Position numbers and translations under genes: made by a program. From the NCBI RefSeq assembly GCF_004138485.1, contig NZ_RYEV01000007.1, forward strand, positions 62,001-126,000: a stretch of DNA of 64,000 nucleotides. Direction: 5' to 3'. The first letter of the stretch is position 1. Each line of letters begins with the position of its first letter. The stretch is from Peristeroidobacter soli (GTDB lineage Bacteria > Pseudomonadota > Gammaproteobacteria > Steroidobacterales > Steroidobacteraceae). The notes under the pieces are model-generated. The model saw nothing but the letters and a program-made list of their open reading frames with translations. It had not been told where the DNA came from and did not search any database. Below, one piece after another: positions 54,387 through 62,644 of the stretch.

Positions 54387-55220
54387 ATGAGAAAACTCGT
54401 GAGCGCGTTGGCCGTCCTGTGCGGCGCATGGATTGCGATGCCGGCGCTCGCGGATATCGGCGACGATCTGAATCAGATCCGACGCAAAGGCTGTTCGAAT
54501 CGACCCGGCGTTTCGCAGCCTCTGCGCGCGAGCAAGGGCCTGGATGCGGTTGCACGTGAGTGGTCGAAGGGCGGTCGGCTGCGTGACGCCCTGGGCCGCA
54601 GCGACTATCGAGCCACGAACTCCGCGTCGATGCAGATCTCGGGATCGAGCGATCGGAAGGTGATCGTCGATACTCTGAAAGCCAACTACTGCGACACGCT
54701 CACCGATGCGACATTCAAGGACATCGGTGTGTATCAGAAGGCAGATGCGGTGTGGATCGTCGTCGCGACGCCGTTTGTCACGCCGGCGGTGAAGGACGCA
54801 TCGCAGGTCAGTAAGAAAGTTCTGGCGCTGGTGAATGCAGCCCGTGGCAAAGCACGCAAGTGTGGCGCCAAGGAATATCCAGCCGCTCCGCCGCTGACGT
54901 TGTCAGCCATGTTGAGCCGGGCAGCGCTGATTCACAGCCAGGACATGGCGAACAAGGACTTCTTCGAGCACCAAGGCTCGGATGGCAGCACGGTCGGTAT
55001 TCGTACCGCGCGCGTTGGTTATCAGTGGCGCACGGTCGGAGAGAACATCGCGATCGGTGCACAGACGGCGGAGACTGTCGTGCAGGGATGGATCAACAGC
55101 CCGGGCCATTGCGTGAACATCATGACCCCAGGGTTTACGGAGATGGGCATCGCCTTTGTGGTGGATCGCAAGAGCGAGGCGGGCATCTATTGGACCCAGG
55201 TATTCGCGGCGCCCCGATGA
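54387..55220 (+). CDS. CAP/SCP-domain secreted protein
   Basis: A 277-residue exported protein with a signal peptide cleaved after PALADI. The N-terminal half (30-135) is unassigned. The C-terminal half (about 145-275) is a CAP (cysteine-rich secretory/PR-1) domain, with LALVNAARGKARKCG, LIHSQDMANKDFFEHQG, VGENIAIG and GWINSPGHCVNIM. The CAP cleft His and Glu residues are present. Bacterial CAP proteins are of uncertain function. It follows ligD by 9 nt and overlaps the next gene by 4 nt. Confidence 0.88.
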   Translation: MRKLVSALAVLCGAWIAMPALADIGDDLNQIRRKGCSNRPGVSQPLRASKGLDAVAREWSKGGRLRDALGRSDYRATNSASMQISGSSDRKVIVDTLKANYCDTLTDATFKDIGVYQKADAVWIVVATPFVTPAVKDASQVSKKVLALVNAARGKARKCGAKEYPAAPPLTLSAMLSRAALIHSQDMANKDFFEHQGSDGSTVGIRTARVGYQWRTVGENIAIGAQTAETVVQGWINSPGHCVNIMTPGFTEMGIAFVVDRKSEAGIYWTQVFAAPR

Positions 55221-55417
55221 AACGGAAGATCGTGTCGTTTCATCAGGACGAGGAGCAGCACTGGGTCGCCCGGCTCGAGTGCGGGCACAACCAGCACGTT
55301 CGTCACAATCCGCCGTGGACCAGCAGGCCGTGGGTTGTCACGCCGGAAGGAAGGCAGGCGGCGCTGGGGATGGAACTGGATTGCAAAAAGTGTGACGAGG
55401 GAAGGCCGCCGGATTGA
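55217..55417 (+). CDS. DUF3565 protein
   Basis: A 66-residue protein of the DUF3565 family. It shows the pattern FHQDEEQHWVARLECGHNQH, VRHNPPW, RPWV and a final CKKC, which together suggest a small metal-binding fold (Cys/His). ATG 55217 overlaps the CAP gene stop (ATGA), so it is translated from the ligD/CAP run. Function unknown. Confidence 0.85.
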   Translation: MKRKIVSFHQDEEQHWVARLECGHNQHVRHNPPWTSRPWVVTPEGRQAALGMELDCKKCDEGRPPD

Positions 55418-55422
55418 ACGAA

Positions 55423-55454
55423 CGAGCGCCGAGACATTCCTCGACGCCCGCTCG
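55423..55454. terminator. Imperfect hairpin between convergent genes
   Basis: CGAGCG (55423-55428) pairs with CGCTCG (55449-55454), and CGAG (55430-55433) with CTCG (55440-55443). It lies between the DUF3565 stop and the convergent Ala/Thr-rich gene end. No T-run; weak terminator candidate. Confidence 0.3.
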
Positions 55455-55473
55455 GATCGTCACCAGACGTTTG

Positions 55474-56322
55474 TTACTTACGCGACGCGCTCATCGAACC
55501 GTTACCTTCCGCAGCCACTCCGCTGCGCGAGGCGGAGGCCGAACCGTTCGCATCGCCGGCCAGGTTCAATCCATGTGCTGGCTGGGAAGAGTCTTCGGTG
55601 GTCGAGGTCTTGGGCGTATCGAGCAGACCTTTGCTCGATGCGCCACCGTTGCCTGAGGCAGTTGCACCCAACAGGCCTGAAGCGCCACCCTCCTTGCTCG
55701 GCTGCGAGGCCGGCGCGGCGCCCTTCGTTGGCTCGGTGACACGCTGAGTCGCGTTAGAAACATTCGGCGCATCGCCACTCGTCAGCTTGGCCGGCGCGAC
55801 GTTCGGCAATTCCGGCTGCGGCAACACACCGCTATTCGCCGCTGCATTACCCGCACCCTGCGCATTACCAGCGAGATTGACGCCATCGCGACTCACACTC
55901 GAAGTCGCGGAGCCGGCCATGTCGGCGGCCCCCTCGATCTGCACATCTTTCACACCATTCGCGGCAGCGGCGGCGGCAGTTGAAGTCGTTGCGGTCGCGG
56001 CCTGGCGAGTTTCGCTCACCTTGTCACGCGCCTGATCAACTGTCGTCGAGGCGCGATCACGCACGGCGCTCGTCGTGTTACGTGCGCGATTGGTCACGCG
56101 ATCGGTTGTATCGCGAGTGGTTCGATGCAGAGAGCTCGCATCGAGATCCGCGCCGAGCGAACCGTTGAGCGTGCCGTGCGTGGCCATATTCATATCGCGC
56201 AACCCACCCCCCAGCCCGCCACCCAAACCACCACCGATCCCGCCCAGGACCTGAGCATTCACAGCGGCGCAATTGAACACAGCAGCCATCGCAACACCGA
56301 TCAGCATGGAACGAGTTTTCAT
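55474..56322 (-). CDS. Secreted Ala/Thr/Ser-rich low-complexity protein
   Basis: A 282-residue exported protein I do not recognise. It has a signal peptide ending AAVNAQ, then a Gly-rich stretch (VLGGIGGGLGGGLGGGL). A charged helical region of 11-residue-like periodicity follows (TDRVTNRARNTTSAVRDRAS, then TTVDQARDKVSETRQ), reminiscent of LEA-type repeats. A long Ala/Asn/Gly/Ser-rich disordered tail ends the protein. ATG 56322 follows GGAGAGACCC. No catalytic motif. Possibly a surface or stress-protection protein. Confidence 0.7.
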   Translation of the reverse strand: MKTRSMLIGVAMAAVFNCAAVNAQVLGGIGGGLGGGLGGGLRDMNMATHGTLNGSLGADLDASSLHRTTRDTTDRVTNRARNTTSAVRDRASTTVDQARDKVSETRQAATATTSTAAAAAANGVKDVQIEGAADMAGSATSSVSRDGVNLAGNAQGAGNAAANSGVLPQPELPNVAPAKLTSGDAPNVSNATQRVTEPTKGAAPASQPSKEGGASGLLGATASGNGGASSKGLLDTPKTSTTEDSSQPAHGLNLAGDANGSASASRSGVAAEGNGSMSASRK

Positions 56323-56692
56323 GGGTCTCTCCTGTCCGGCCGGCAGCCAATCTGCAGCCTTTGATAGGAGTACGAGGGGACTCTGCGATTTCTTCCGTCG
56401 CCCCGGAAATAAATGTGGTTTGACGTAATGAGGCTTTAACGCAGCCATTGTGGGCTATTGAACGCTCGCGGGGATTCGGAGGCGCCAGTGGTCCGGCGTC
56501 GCCAGGGTGGGGATCTCCTCCCCGGCACCGCGCACACGCCTGCGCACGCTTCGCTCCCGCTGTCGCGGGCGCCCTGCTGCACATTGCGGCCGCAACGCCG
56601 GTTCTACAACGAGCCAACGCGAAGGCACGCACCAAGGGTTGCAGGGTCGGAGCAGAGTCACGCGCGAATGCGCTGTGACATCACGGCGGCGG

Positions 56693-56831
56693 CGGGAGTG
56701 ACCTACCTCGTCCCGGCAGCTTTGCGGCACAGGGACGGGGCCGCAACAGCAGGGCTCACCATGGACGTGCGCCAAGGAGCGCACTGCGCGACGGGCGGCG
56801 CCCGGTGCCGGGACGAGGTAGGTCACTCCCG
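56693..56831. repeat. 139-bp element with perfect 26-bp inverted repeat
   Basis: The 26-bp arms at 56693-56718 and 56806-56831 are perfect complements, with an 87-nt spacer that folds into smaller stems (TTGCGGC...GCCGCAA near 56722-56746; GTGCGC...GCGCAC near 56767-56784). The spacer contains CATGGACG. No ORF is associated. It resembles the 14650 element in architecture but not in sequence. Confidence 0.8.
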
Positions 56832-56860
56832 GCGACGCGGACCACCCACGCCTCCGAAAT

Positions 56861-56918
56861 CCGACTCCGACTCCGACTCCGACTCCGACTCCGAACCCGA
56901 AGCAGAAGCAGAAGCGAA
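56861..56918. repeat. CCGACT hexamer repeat and GCAGAA tract
   Basis: Five perfect tandem CCGACT units (56861-56890) and a degenerate sixth are followed by repeated AGCAGA units. It lies just past the S8 protease stop, in its 3' untranslated region on the minus strand. Slippage-prone. Confidence 0.75.
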
Positions 56919-56919
56919 A

Positions 56920-58428
56920 TCAGCGAACAGTCGCCAACCGCTCAGGCGGGCGCAGCTCTTCGCCAACCAATCCGTTGCCATAAATCTTATCCACCCCCCG
57001 CGCGCCCAAGTCAGTTGCCTGCGCGATGAGAGCAGCGATGGCAGCGTCAGCTCGGGCCTTATCGACAGCGATCAACTGCCGCGCCAATAGCCCAGCGACA
57101 ATGGGCGCTGCGAATGATGTCCCGCGAACGATCCCGAATGGCACATCGAGTCCAGCGGCCGACATGTTCGCTCCCGGCGCCGAGAAATCGACGTGCTTGC
57201 CGCGGCAGGCTTCAACGAGCACACGATCTTTCCCATCCACACCGGTAACAGCAACCACTTCGGGATAAGCAGCAGGATACAAAGGCGGCGCGCTAGGCCC
57301 ATCGTTCCCAACTGCCGCGACGACAATGTGCCCTCGTGCCGTAACCACTCGAACGATCTGTTCGAGCAAAACGTTGGCGGGTCCGACCAGACTTATATTG
57401 ATGACCGGGACCTTCTCACGCGACATCCACGCGAACGCTTCAGCGACAGAATCGAGCGCACCGCCGGTCGCCAGCCCGCAATAAACATCCGCCGCAAACA
57501 ACTCCGCACCCGGCGCGGCGCCGTGAAATACATCGCTCTGTCCCACCAATAACGAGGCGACCGCTGTTCCATGCGCGCCGGGAACAGAGCCACCGGTGCA
57601 ACCGTGCTCGTGCACGGTGACGCCGTTGAAGACGGGATGAGAGCGTTGCACGCCGCCGTCGATCAAGCCGACCTTGGTCGAAACAGATGAGTCGCCGCGG
57701 ACATCGGCCGCTCCCATCGCAGCCATCGACAACGTAGTCGCGTGAGCCCCGATCGCAGTCACCGGCAGCGCACTCGCGTGAGCCGCCCCCATCGCAGTCA
57801 CCGGCAACGCACTCGCGTGAGCCGCCCCCATCGCAGTCACCGGCAGCGCACTCGCGTGAGCCGCCCCAATCGCAGACACCGGCAGCGCAGACGTATCAGC
57901 CGCCGCAATAGTCAACGTCGCGCCGGCTGAAGAGAACTCAGCGCCGCCGCTCTCCAAGTAAACATGGTTGTAATCGTACGTCCCCGCCGGGTCGTCCCGT
58001 CGCAACCGTTCCAACGCCCGGCGTGTCGACATTCCTGGCGGGGCCTGCAGGACCACGATGGAAACATCCAATCCCTCCAACGTCCGGGTCCGCCCGACCG
58101 TGAACCCCGCCGCCCTCGCCCCCTCCAGCGCCGCCGGCGTCGGGGACAGCGCGACGACTTCATTGCGGATGATGGGTGCCCCGCGGGGGTCAGCTTCGAG
58201 GACCGTCCGATTTGTCCGCAGTAGATTGCGAACCCGTATCTGCCGCAGCTCTCGCAGCCGCTGCGGGTCGGCTTGATCGAGGACGCCGTTGACGGTTCGA
58301 TTCAGCGGTTCGGTCGGCAGGCCAGGCAGGGTGGGCACCTGCACGTGGGGCAGCGTCACCTGCGCGCGCGCCAGCCCACCGGCGGGCAGCAGCAGAAAAG
58401 CGAGAACGATGGATTTAGTCGGGAACAT
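56920..58428 (-). CDS. Secreted S8 (subtilisin-like) serine protease
   Basis: A 502-residue exported protease with a signal peptide (IVLAFLLLPAGGLARAQ), a prodomain-like N-terminal region (about 85-160), a low-complexity segment of four 13-residue repeats (about 181-232), then the subtilisin domain. The catalytic triad is Asp257 (VGLIDGG), His286 (AHGTAVASLLVG) and Ser438 (RGTSFAAPIVAG); the oxyanion Asn is in AAVGNDGP. It is divergent from an ECF sigma factor gene across 132 bp, suggesting that the sigma factor may control it. Confidence 0.92.
   Translation of the reverse strand: MFPTKSIVLAFLLLPAGGLARAQVTLPHVQVPTLPGLPTEPLNRTVNGVLDQADPQRLRELRQIRVRNLLRTNRTVLEADPRGAPIIRNEVVALSPTPAALEGARAAGFTVGRTRTLEGLDVSIVVLQAPPGMSTRRALERLRRDDPAGTYDYNHVYLESGGAEFSSAGATLTIAAADTSALPVSAIGAAHASALPVTAMGAAHASALPVTAMGAAHASALPVTAIGAHATTLSMAAMGAADVRGDSSVSTKVGLIDGGVQRSHPVFNGVTVHEHGCTGGSVPGAHGTAVASLLVGQSDVFHGAAPGAELFAADVYCGLATGGALDSVAEAFAWMSREKVPVINISLVGPANVLLEQIVRVVTARGHIVVAAVGNDGPSAPPLYPAAYPEVVAVTGVDGKDRVLVEACRGKHVDFSAPGANMSAAGLDVPFGIVRGTSFAAPIVAGLLARQLIAVDKARADAAIAALIAQATDLGARGVDKIYGNGLVGEELRPPERLATVR
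57734..57886 (-). repeat. 39-bp tandem repeat inside the S8 protease gene
   Basis: About four near-identical 39-bp units (57734-57769 shortened, 57770-57808, 57809-57847, 57848-57886) encode the 13-residue unit ALPVTAMGAAHAS with few changes. The number is in frame, so unit gain or loss would keep the protease readable. It lies between prodomain and catalytic domain. Confidence 0.85.
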
Positions 58429-58560
58429 GAGTACCCTCGGCCCTATTCAGAATATACGCGCCAAGAGCCGAAATTCTTCCAAGTCGCCGGCCTGCGCCAG
58501 GTCGGGCACAATTATTTGGACCGCTCGGGAATAAACCCAGCTTCCGACTCGTAGTAATCA

Positions 58561-59067
58561 ATGAGCGAGACACCGGCAACGACGAAGTCCTCCTTGCAGC
58601 AGGTGCGCGAGCAGATCGTCGCGCTGCTGCCCAGGATGCGGCGCTTCGGTCGCGCGATCACGCGCCATCCGTCCGACGCGGACGACCTGGTGCAGATCGC
58701 GATCGAGCGTGCGCTGTTGCGCTATGAGCAGTGGCGGCCCGAGGCGCCGTTTCATAGCTGGATGTTCGGCATCATGCGCAATGCCTGGATCGACGAGGCT
58801 CGCGCTCGCAGTCGTCAGGGGAAGGTCCTGGCGCCGGAGGAAGCGGGCCTGGAGATCGCGGACAACGCCAGCGAGGCGCAGTTGCGGATGTTGTCGGTGC
58901 AGAAGGCGATGACGACGTTGCCGGAGGAGCAGCGGCTGGCGGTGGCGCTGGTGCTCGTCGAAGGGCTCTCGTACAAGGAAGCCGCCGAGGCGCTGGAGGT
59001 GCCGATCGGGACGTTGACCAGTCGGTTGGCGCGCGGGCGCGAGGCGCTGCAGAAGCAGCTGGAATGA
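58561..59067 (+). CDS. ECF sigma factor
   Basis: A 168-residue sigma-70 family ECF factor. Region 2 is at about 25-90 (HPSDADDLVQIAIERALLRY; FHSWMFGIMRNAWIDEAR) and region 4 at about 115-165 (LPEEQRLAVALVLVEGLSYK; EVPIGTLTSRLARGREAL). It directs RNA polymerase to a small set of stress promoters. The gene for its presumed anti-sigma factor begins 10 nt downstream. It is divergent from the S8 protease. Confidence 0.92.
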   Translation: MSETPATTKSSLQQVREQIVALLPRMRRFGRAITRHPSDADDLVQIAIERALLRYEQWRPEAPFHSWMFGIMRNAWIDEARARSRQGKVLAPEEAGLEIADNASEAQLRMLSVQKAMTTLPEEQRLAVALVLVEGLSYKEAAEALEVPIGTLTSRLARGREALQKQLE

Positions 59068-59077
59068 AGGGTGGACC

Positions 59078-59809
59078 ATGCAGTTCTCGGATGAAATCCT
59101 GATGGCGTATGCCGACGACGAAGTCGACGCCGACCTGCGTCGTCAGATCGAAGCGGCGATGGCGCTCGATCCCTCGCTCGCCGCGCGCATTGCCAAGCAT
59201 CGCGGTCTGCGGGCCGACGTTGGCGCCGCTTTCAATGGCGTACTCGATGAGCCCATTCCCGATCGCCTGCTCGATGCCGCAACGTCGAAGACCGCGCCGG
59301 TCACCGATCTCAATGCGGCTCGCGTAGCCAAGCAGCGCGCCGCGCATCCGCGACGCTGGTCTTGGGTCGAGTGGACGTCGATTGCCGCCAGCCTGGTGAT
59401 TGGCATTCTGGCCGGGCGCACCGCGCTTCAGCCGTCGCACTCCGATTTGTTTGCAACCAACGCCAGCGGCGTCGTGGCTCGCGGGGAGTTGGCGGCGGCA
59501 CTCACGGATCAAGTGGGCGCTCCCAAAGATGCGCAAGTTCGGATCGGTCTCACATTCCGCGCCACCAGCGGAGAATATTGCCGCACGTTCGCCACCGCCT
59601 CGGCCGCGGGCTTCGCCTGTCGCGAGACCAATGCCTGGCAGGTGCGCGCATTGAGCGAAGGCGCCGCCGGGTCCAAAAGCGGCGACTATCGCATGGCCGC
59701 CACCGAGCTGCCGCCGGCGATCCTGGCTGCCGTCGAGCAAGCCATGGCCGGCGAGGCATTGGATCAAGAACAGGAACGGGCCGCCCGCGCCCGCGACTGG
59801 ACAAAATAA
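59078..59809 (+). CDS. Anti-sigma factor, membrane-anchored
   Basis: A 243-residue protein with a cytoplasmic N-terminal anti-sigma-like domain (residues 1-75, FSDEILMAYADDEVDADLRR), one transmembrane segment (about residues 98-116, WTSIAASLVIGILAGRTAL) and a periplasmic part of about 120 residues with two cysteines (EYCRTF, FACRET). The zinc HxxxCxxC motif of ZAS anti-sigma factors is absent. Its place right after the ECF gene supports the call. Release of the sigma factor may need proteolysis. Confidence 0.82.
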   Translation: MQFSDEILMAYADDEVDADLRRQIEAAMALDPSLAARIAKHRGLRADVGAAFNGVLDEPIPDRLLDAATSKTAPVTDLNAARVAKQRAAHPRRWSWVEWTSIAASLVIGILAGRTALQPSHSDLFATNASGVVARGELAAALTDQVGAPKDAQVRIGLTFRATSGEYCRTFATASAAGFACRETNAWQVRALSEGAAGSKSGDYRMAATELPPAILAAVEQAMAGEALDQEQERAARARDWTK

Positions 59810-59884
59810 AAGACAACGCGACGCAGGTCCGGAAACGACCACGGGCTTGCAGCGTTGCCTGCCTGGGCCCACTACAATCGCGTC

Positions 59885-61390
59885 ATGGATCCTGTGCTCG
59901 AAGAAGAAACGGCGCCGCGCCGGCGCTTCCAGAAACGTTGGGTGGGGTGGGCGTTCCTCGCGTGGTGGGGCATGGTCGCCGCCTGGAATGTGACCAAGCC
60001 CATGCCGCCGGGCACCGATGTGAGCTCGCCGCTCATCACCGCCGAGGCGGCCGATGTCCAGTTCCTGTATGACCTGACGACCACCGTGCCCACCGGCCAG
60101 ACGATTCGCGAACAACGCATCTTCGACGAGGTGTTCGGCATCGTCGATCAGGCGCAGTCGTTCCTGATCGCCGACTTCTTCCTGCTCAACGACATGATGG
60201 GTGCGGACGAAGGCGTGCATCGGGCGCTCAGCCGCGAGCTCGCCGATCGGCTGCTGGCGCGCAAGGCCGCCAGACCGGAGCTGGCGATTCTCTTGATCAC
60301 CGACCCGATCAACGACGTCTACGGCGGCATGCCGTCGCCGCTATTGAACGAGCTGCGCGCCGCCGGCATCGACGTCGTCGTCACCGATCTCGGCAAGCTG
60401 CGCGATTCCAATTTCATCTACTCGGCGCTGTGGCGCATGTTCCTGCAATGGTGGGGCAATGCGCCCGACGGCGGCTCGATGACCAATCCGTTTGCGCCGC
60501 CGGGCAGTGCGCCGATCACGTTCCGGAGCTGGCTGGCGTTGGCGAATTTCAAAGCCAATCATCGCAAGGTGGTGGTCGCCGATCGGGCCGACGGCACGCT
60601 GAGCGGTCTGGTCACGTCGGCGAATCCGCACGACGGCAGCAGCTCGCATTCGAACGTCGCGCTGCGCTTCAACGGTCCGCTGGTGCAGGAGCTCGTCAAC
60701 AGCGAAATGGCGGTCGCGCGCTTCTCGGGTTGGAAAGGTCACATCTTCGCCACGTCACCGACGCAGCCGGCAACGTTTCAGCCCGCCGATCCCGTGCAGC
60801 TGCAGTTCCTCACCGAAGGCGCGATTCGCGATCATCTGATCGACGCGATCGACACGACCCGCAACGGCGACGCGGTCAGCATCGCGACGTTCTATCTATC
60901 CGATCGAAAGATCGTGAGCTCGCTGCTGCGCTCCTCAGCGCGTGGCGTGAAGGTGCGGCTGATCCTCGATCCGAACAAGGATGCGTTCGGTCGTCAGAAG
61001 GACGGCGTGCCGAATCGACCGGTCGCGACCGAGCTGGTCAGGCGCAGCAACGAGCAGATTCAGGTGCGCTGGTATCGCACCCATGGCGAGCAGTTCCACA
61101 CCAAGATCGCCCTCATCACGCATGGCGACCGGCTGATTGCGTCGCTGGGGTCGGCGAACCTCACCCGTCGCAACATCGGCAATTACAATCTGGAAGCGAA
61201 CGTCGCGATCGAATTGAGCGCCAGATCAGCGCTGGGCATAGAGCTGATCAGTTATTTCGACCGGCTGTGGAATAACGACGGGCCACCGGGCACCAGCTTC
61301 ACCGCGGCTTTCGGTGCCTGGAAAGATGACGATACCGGACGTTACTGGCGCTATCGGTTGATGGAAGGCACCGGGCTGAGCACGTTCTAG
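59885..61390 (+). CDS. Phospholipase D-like protein
   Basis: A 501-residue protein with an N-terminal membrane anchor (WAFLAWWGMVAAW) and two PLD domains. HKD1 is NHRKVVVADRADGTLSGLVT (His and Lys with downstream SANPHDG), and HKD2 is FHTKIALITHGDRLIASLGS, followed by ANLTRRNIGNYNLEAN. It may be a phospholipase, cardiolipin synthase-like transferase or nuclease facing the periplasm. I start at ATG 59885 at the anchor. Its last 165 nt overlap, in antisense, the end of the nuclease gene. Confidence 0.88.
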   Translation: MDPVLEEETAPRRRFQKRWVGWAFLAWWGMVAAWNVTKPMPPGTDVSSPLITAEAADVQFLYDLTTTVPTGQTIREQRIFDEVFGIVDQAQSFLIADFFLLNDMMGADEGVHRALSRELADRLLARKAARPELAILLITDPINDVYGGMPSPLLNELRAAGIDVVVTDLGKLRDSNFIYSALWRMFLQWWGNAPDGGSMTNPFAPPGSAPITFRSWLALANFKANHRKVVVADRADGTLSGLVTSANPHDGSSSHSNVALRFNGPLVQELVNSEMAVARFSGWKGHIFATSPTQPATFQPADPVQLQFLTEGAIRDHLIDAIDTTRNGDAVSIATFYLSDRKIVSSLLRSSARGVKVRLILDPNKDAFGRQKDGVPNRPVATELVRRSNEQIQVRWYRTHGEQFHTKIALITHGDRLIASLGSANLTRRNIGNYNLEANVAIELSARSALGIELISYFDRLWNNDGPPGTSFTAAFGAWKDDDTGRYWRYRLMEGTGLSTF

Positions 61391-61918
61391 CGCATTCAGC
61401 GCCGAGCGCTTCGGTTTCTGGCGCTGAATATACCGATACTGCCACGGCGGCAAACGATCGCTCTCGGGCAGCGCCCACAAACCGAGGTGCCTGGCGCGCG
61501 CCGCGTCTTCGAGCGGGATCAACGATTGATCGTGAATCGTGCGTCGATACACCCAGACGTGCCCGCCGCGCACCAACTCCTTCACGACATCGAGCCGGTC
61601 CGGCTCGCGATACACGCGTACGACTTTGCGACCGTAGCGATCGGTCTCGATCACATCGACGAACACCTGGCGCTCGCCGATGAGTTTGACGAGGGCCGCG
61701 CGGGCGGTATTGCCGTAGGGCTGAGTTTTCTCGGGCGCGTCGATGTCCTGCAGACGCACGTCGATGTCGCGTCCTTGCGCCGGACGAACCAGGAAGCTGT
61801 CGCCATCGAAGATTTTGCCGACGGTGCCGGAGAAGTCCTGCCCGTCGGCCTGCGCCACTGCCGACAGCAGGCAGACACTGGCAACCAGCAGCCAAGCTTT
61901 AGTTACAGCAGCAAACAT
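61226..61918 (-). CDS. Thermonuclease-family (SNase) secreted nuclease
   Basis: A 230-residue exported nuclease with a signal peptide (AWLLVASVCLLSAVAQA) and an SNase domain at about 30-165. It shows KIFDGDSFLV (calcium Asp), VRLQDIDAPEK (catalytic Arg and Glu) and DRYGRKVVRVY (second Arg). The final ~55 residues (from about SALNALERAQPG) lie beyond the normal fold and are encoded antisense to the PLD-like gene. I start at ATG 61918, at the signal; an in-frame ATG 13 codons earlier is possible. Confidence 0.88.
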   Translation of the reverse strand: MFAAVTKAWLLVASVCLLSAVAQADGQDFSGTVGKIFDGDSFLVRPAQGRDIDVRLQDIDAPEKTQPYGNTARAALVKLIGERQVFVDVIETDRYGRKVVRVYREPDRLDVVKELVRGGHVWVYRRTIHDQSLIPLEDAARARHLGLWALPESDRLPPWQYRYIQRQKPKRSALNALERAQPGAFHQPIAPVTSGIVIFPGTESRGEAGARWPVVIPQPVEITDQLYAQR

Positions 61919-61987
61919 CCAGAGACGCTCAGATACCCACACTTGGATTCGATGCAACCCGGTCGGTGGGTTCGAGCCGGCGCGGAT

Positions 61988-62644
61988 TTATTCGCCGCGA
62001 GCTTTGCGCAGCGTCGGCTGATCGTCGGCGATGACGGCGGCCGCCTGTTTGGCCAGGTCGAGCGCAACCTTCCGGGTTGAGGATTCGAAGGCCGCCGCGA
62101 CGGCGGTCATGCGGTCCTCGGCGGCACGCTCGCGCGAGTCGCTGCTCACGGTGGCAACAAGCTTCCGATCGACGACTCGAATCAGCCGTCCGATGATCGC
62201 GACGTGCACTTCGGGAGCGTTGCCGTTGCCGGCAATGGCTTCGAAGTGGCGCACTTCCACGTCGACGATGTAATCGTTGGCGACCCGGGCCTGTTCGGCC
62301 GTGACGCTGCGAAACAGATTCTGGTCGTTCCAGGTGCCGACCAGCATGCTCTGCACGACCTCCACCGTCCGGGCGCCCCAGCGCACGCGGCGGTAGTAAT
62401 CGAGATTGCGACCGTTCAATACAGCGATGCGATCGGTATCCAGGCCCGGCGCGAAATCCGGCCGGCCGATGGACAGGTCCACCGAGGTAGTCGGCACGCC
62501 GGTGAGCGAGCCGGCGGGCGCGGGCGCAATCACATACGAGCTCGGCACCGGGATATCGCTGTCGAACAGTGAGCCGGTGCTGCAAGCGGTACAGGACAAC
62601 GCGGCGACGGCGGCGACCAGCCCAGTTCTCATGCGCGTGCTCAC
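61988..62644 (-). CDS. ABC-type transport auxiliary lipoprotein (PqiC/DUF330-like)
   Basis: A lipoprotein of about 218 residues with lipobox CTA-C, then the PqiC/DUF330-type domain (SSYVIAPAPAG; VDLSIGRPDFAPGLDTDRIA; YYRRVRWGARTVEVVQSML). Such lipoproteins complete MCE-type lipid transport at the outer membrane. The start is GTG 62644 overlapping the MlaD-like stop, or ATG 62632 four codons in. It is the last gene of the lipid-transport operon, 70 nt upstream of the nuclease gene. Confidence 0.88.
   Translation of the reverse strand: MSTRMRTGLVAAVAALSCTACSTGSLFDSDIPVPSSYVIAPAPAGSLTGVPTTSVDLSIGRPDFAPGLDTDRIAVLNGRNLDYYRRVRWGARTVEVVQSMLVGTWNDQNLFRSVTAEQARVANDYIVDVEVRHFEAIAGNGNAPEVHVAIIGRLIRVVDRKLVATVSSDSRERAAEDRMTAVAAAFESSTRKVALDLAKQAAAVIADDQPTLRKARGE

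Larger units (their letters stand above)
56323..56919. other. 597-nt intergenic region rich in inverted repeats
   Basis: No convincing gene lies here. It contains small hairpins (for example the 12-bp palindrome TTGCGGCCGCAA near 56585), the 26-bp inverted repeat and the hexamer repeat listed separately. Open frames crossing it have biased Arg/Pro/Ala composition and no family signal. Confidence 0.6.

Noticed and set aside
56861-56890. CRISPR or direct-repeat origin (iterons)
   Set aside because: It is a simple hexamer microsatellite with no replication gene nearby.
57734-57886. CRISPR-like array
   Set aside because: Units are contiguous 39-bp coding repeats without spacers, and no cas genes are nearby.
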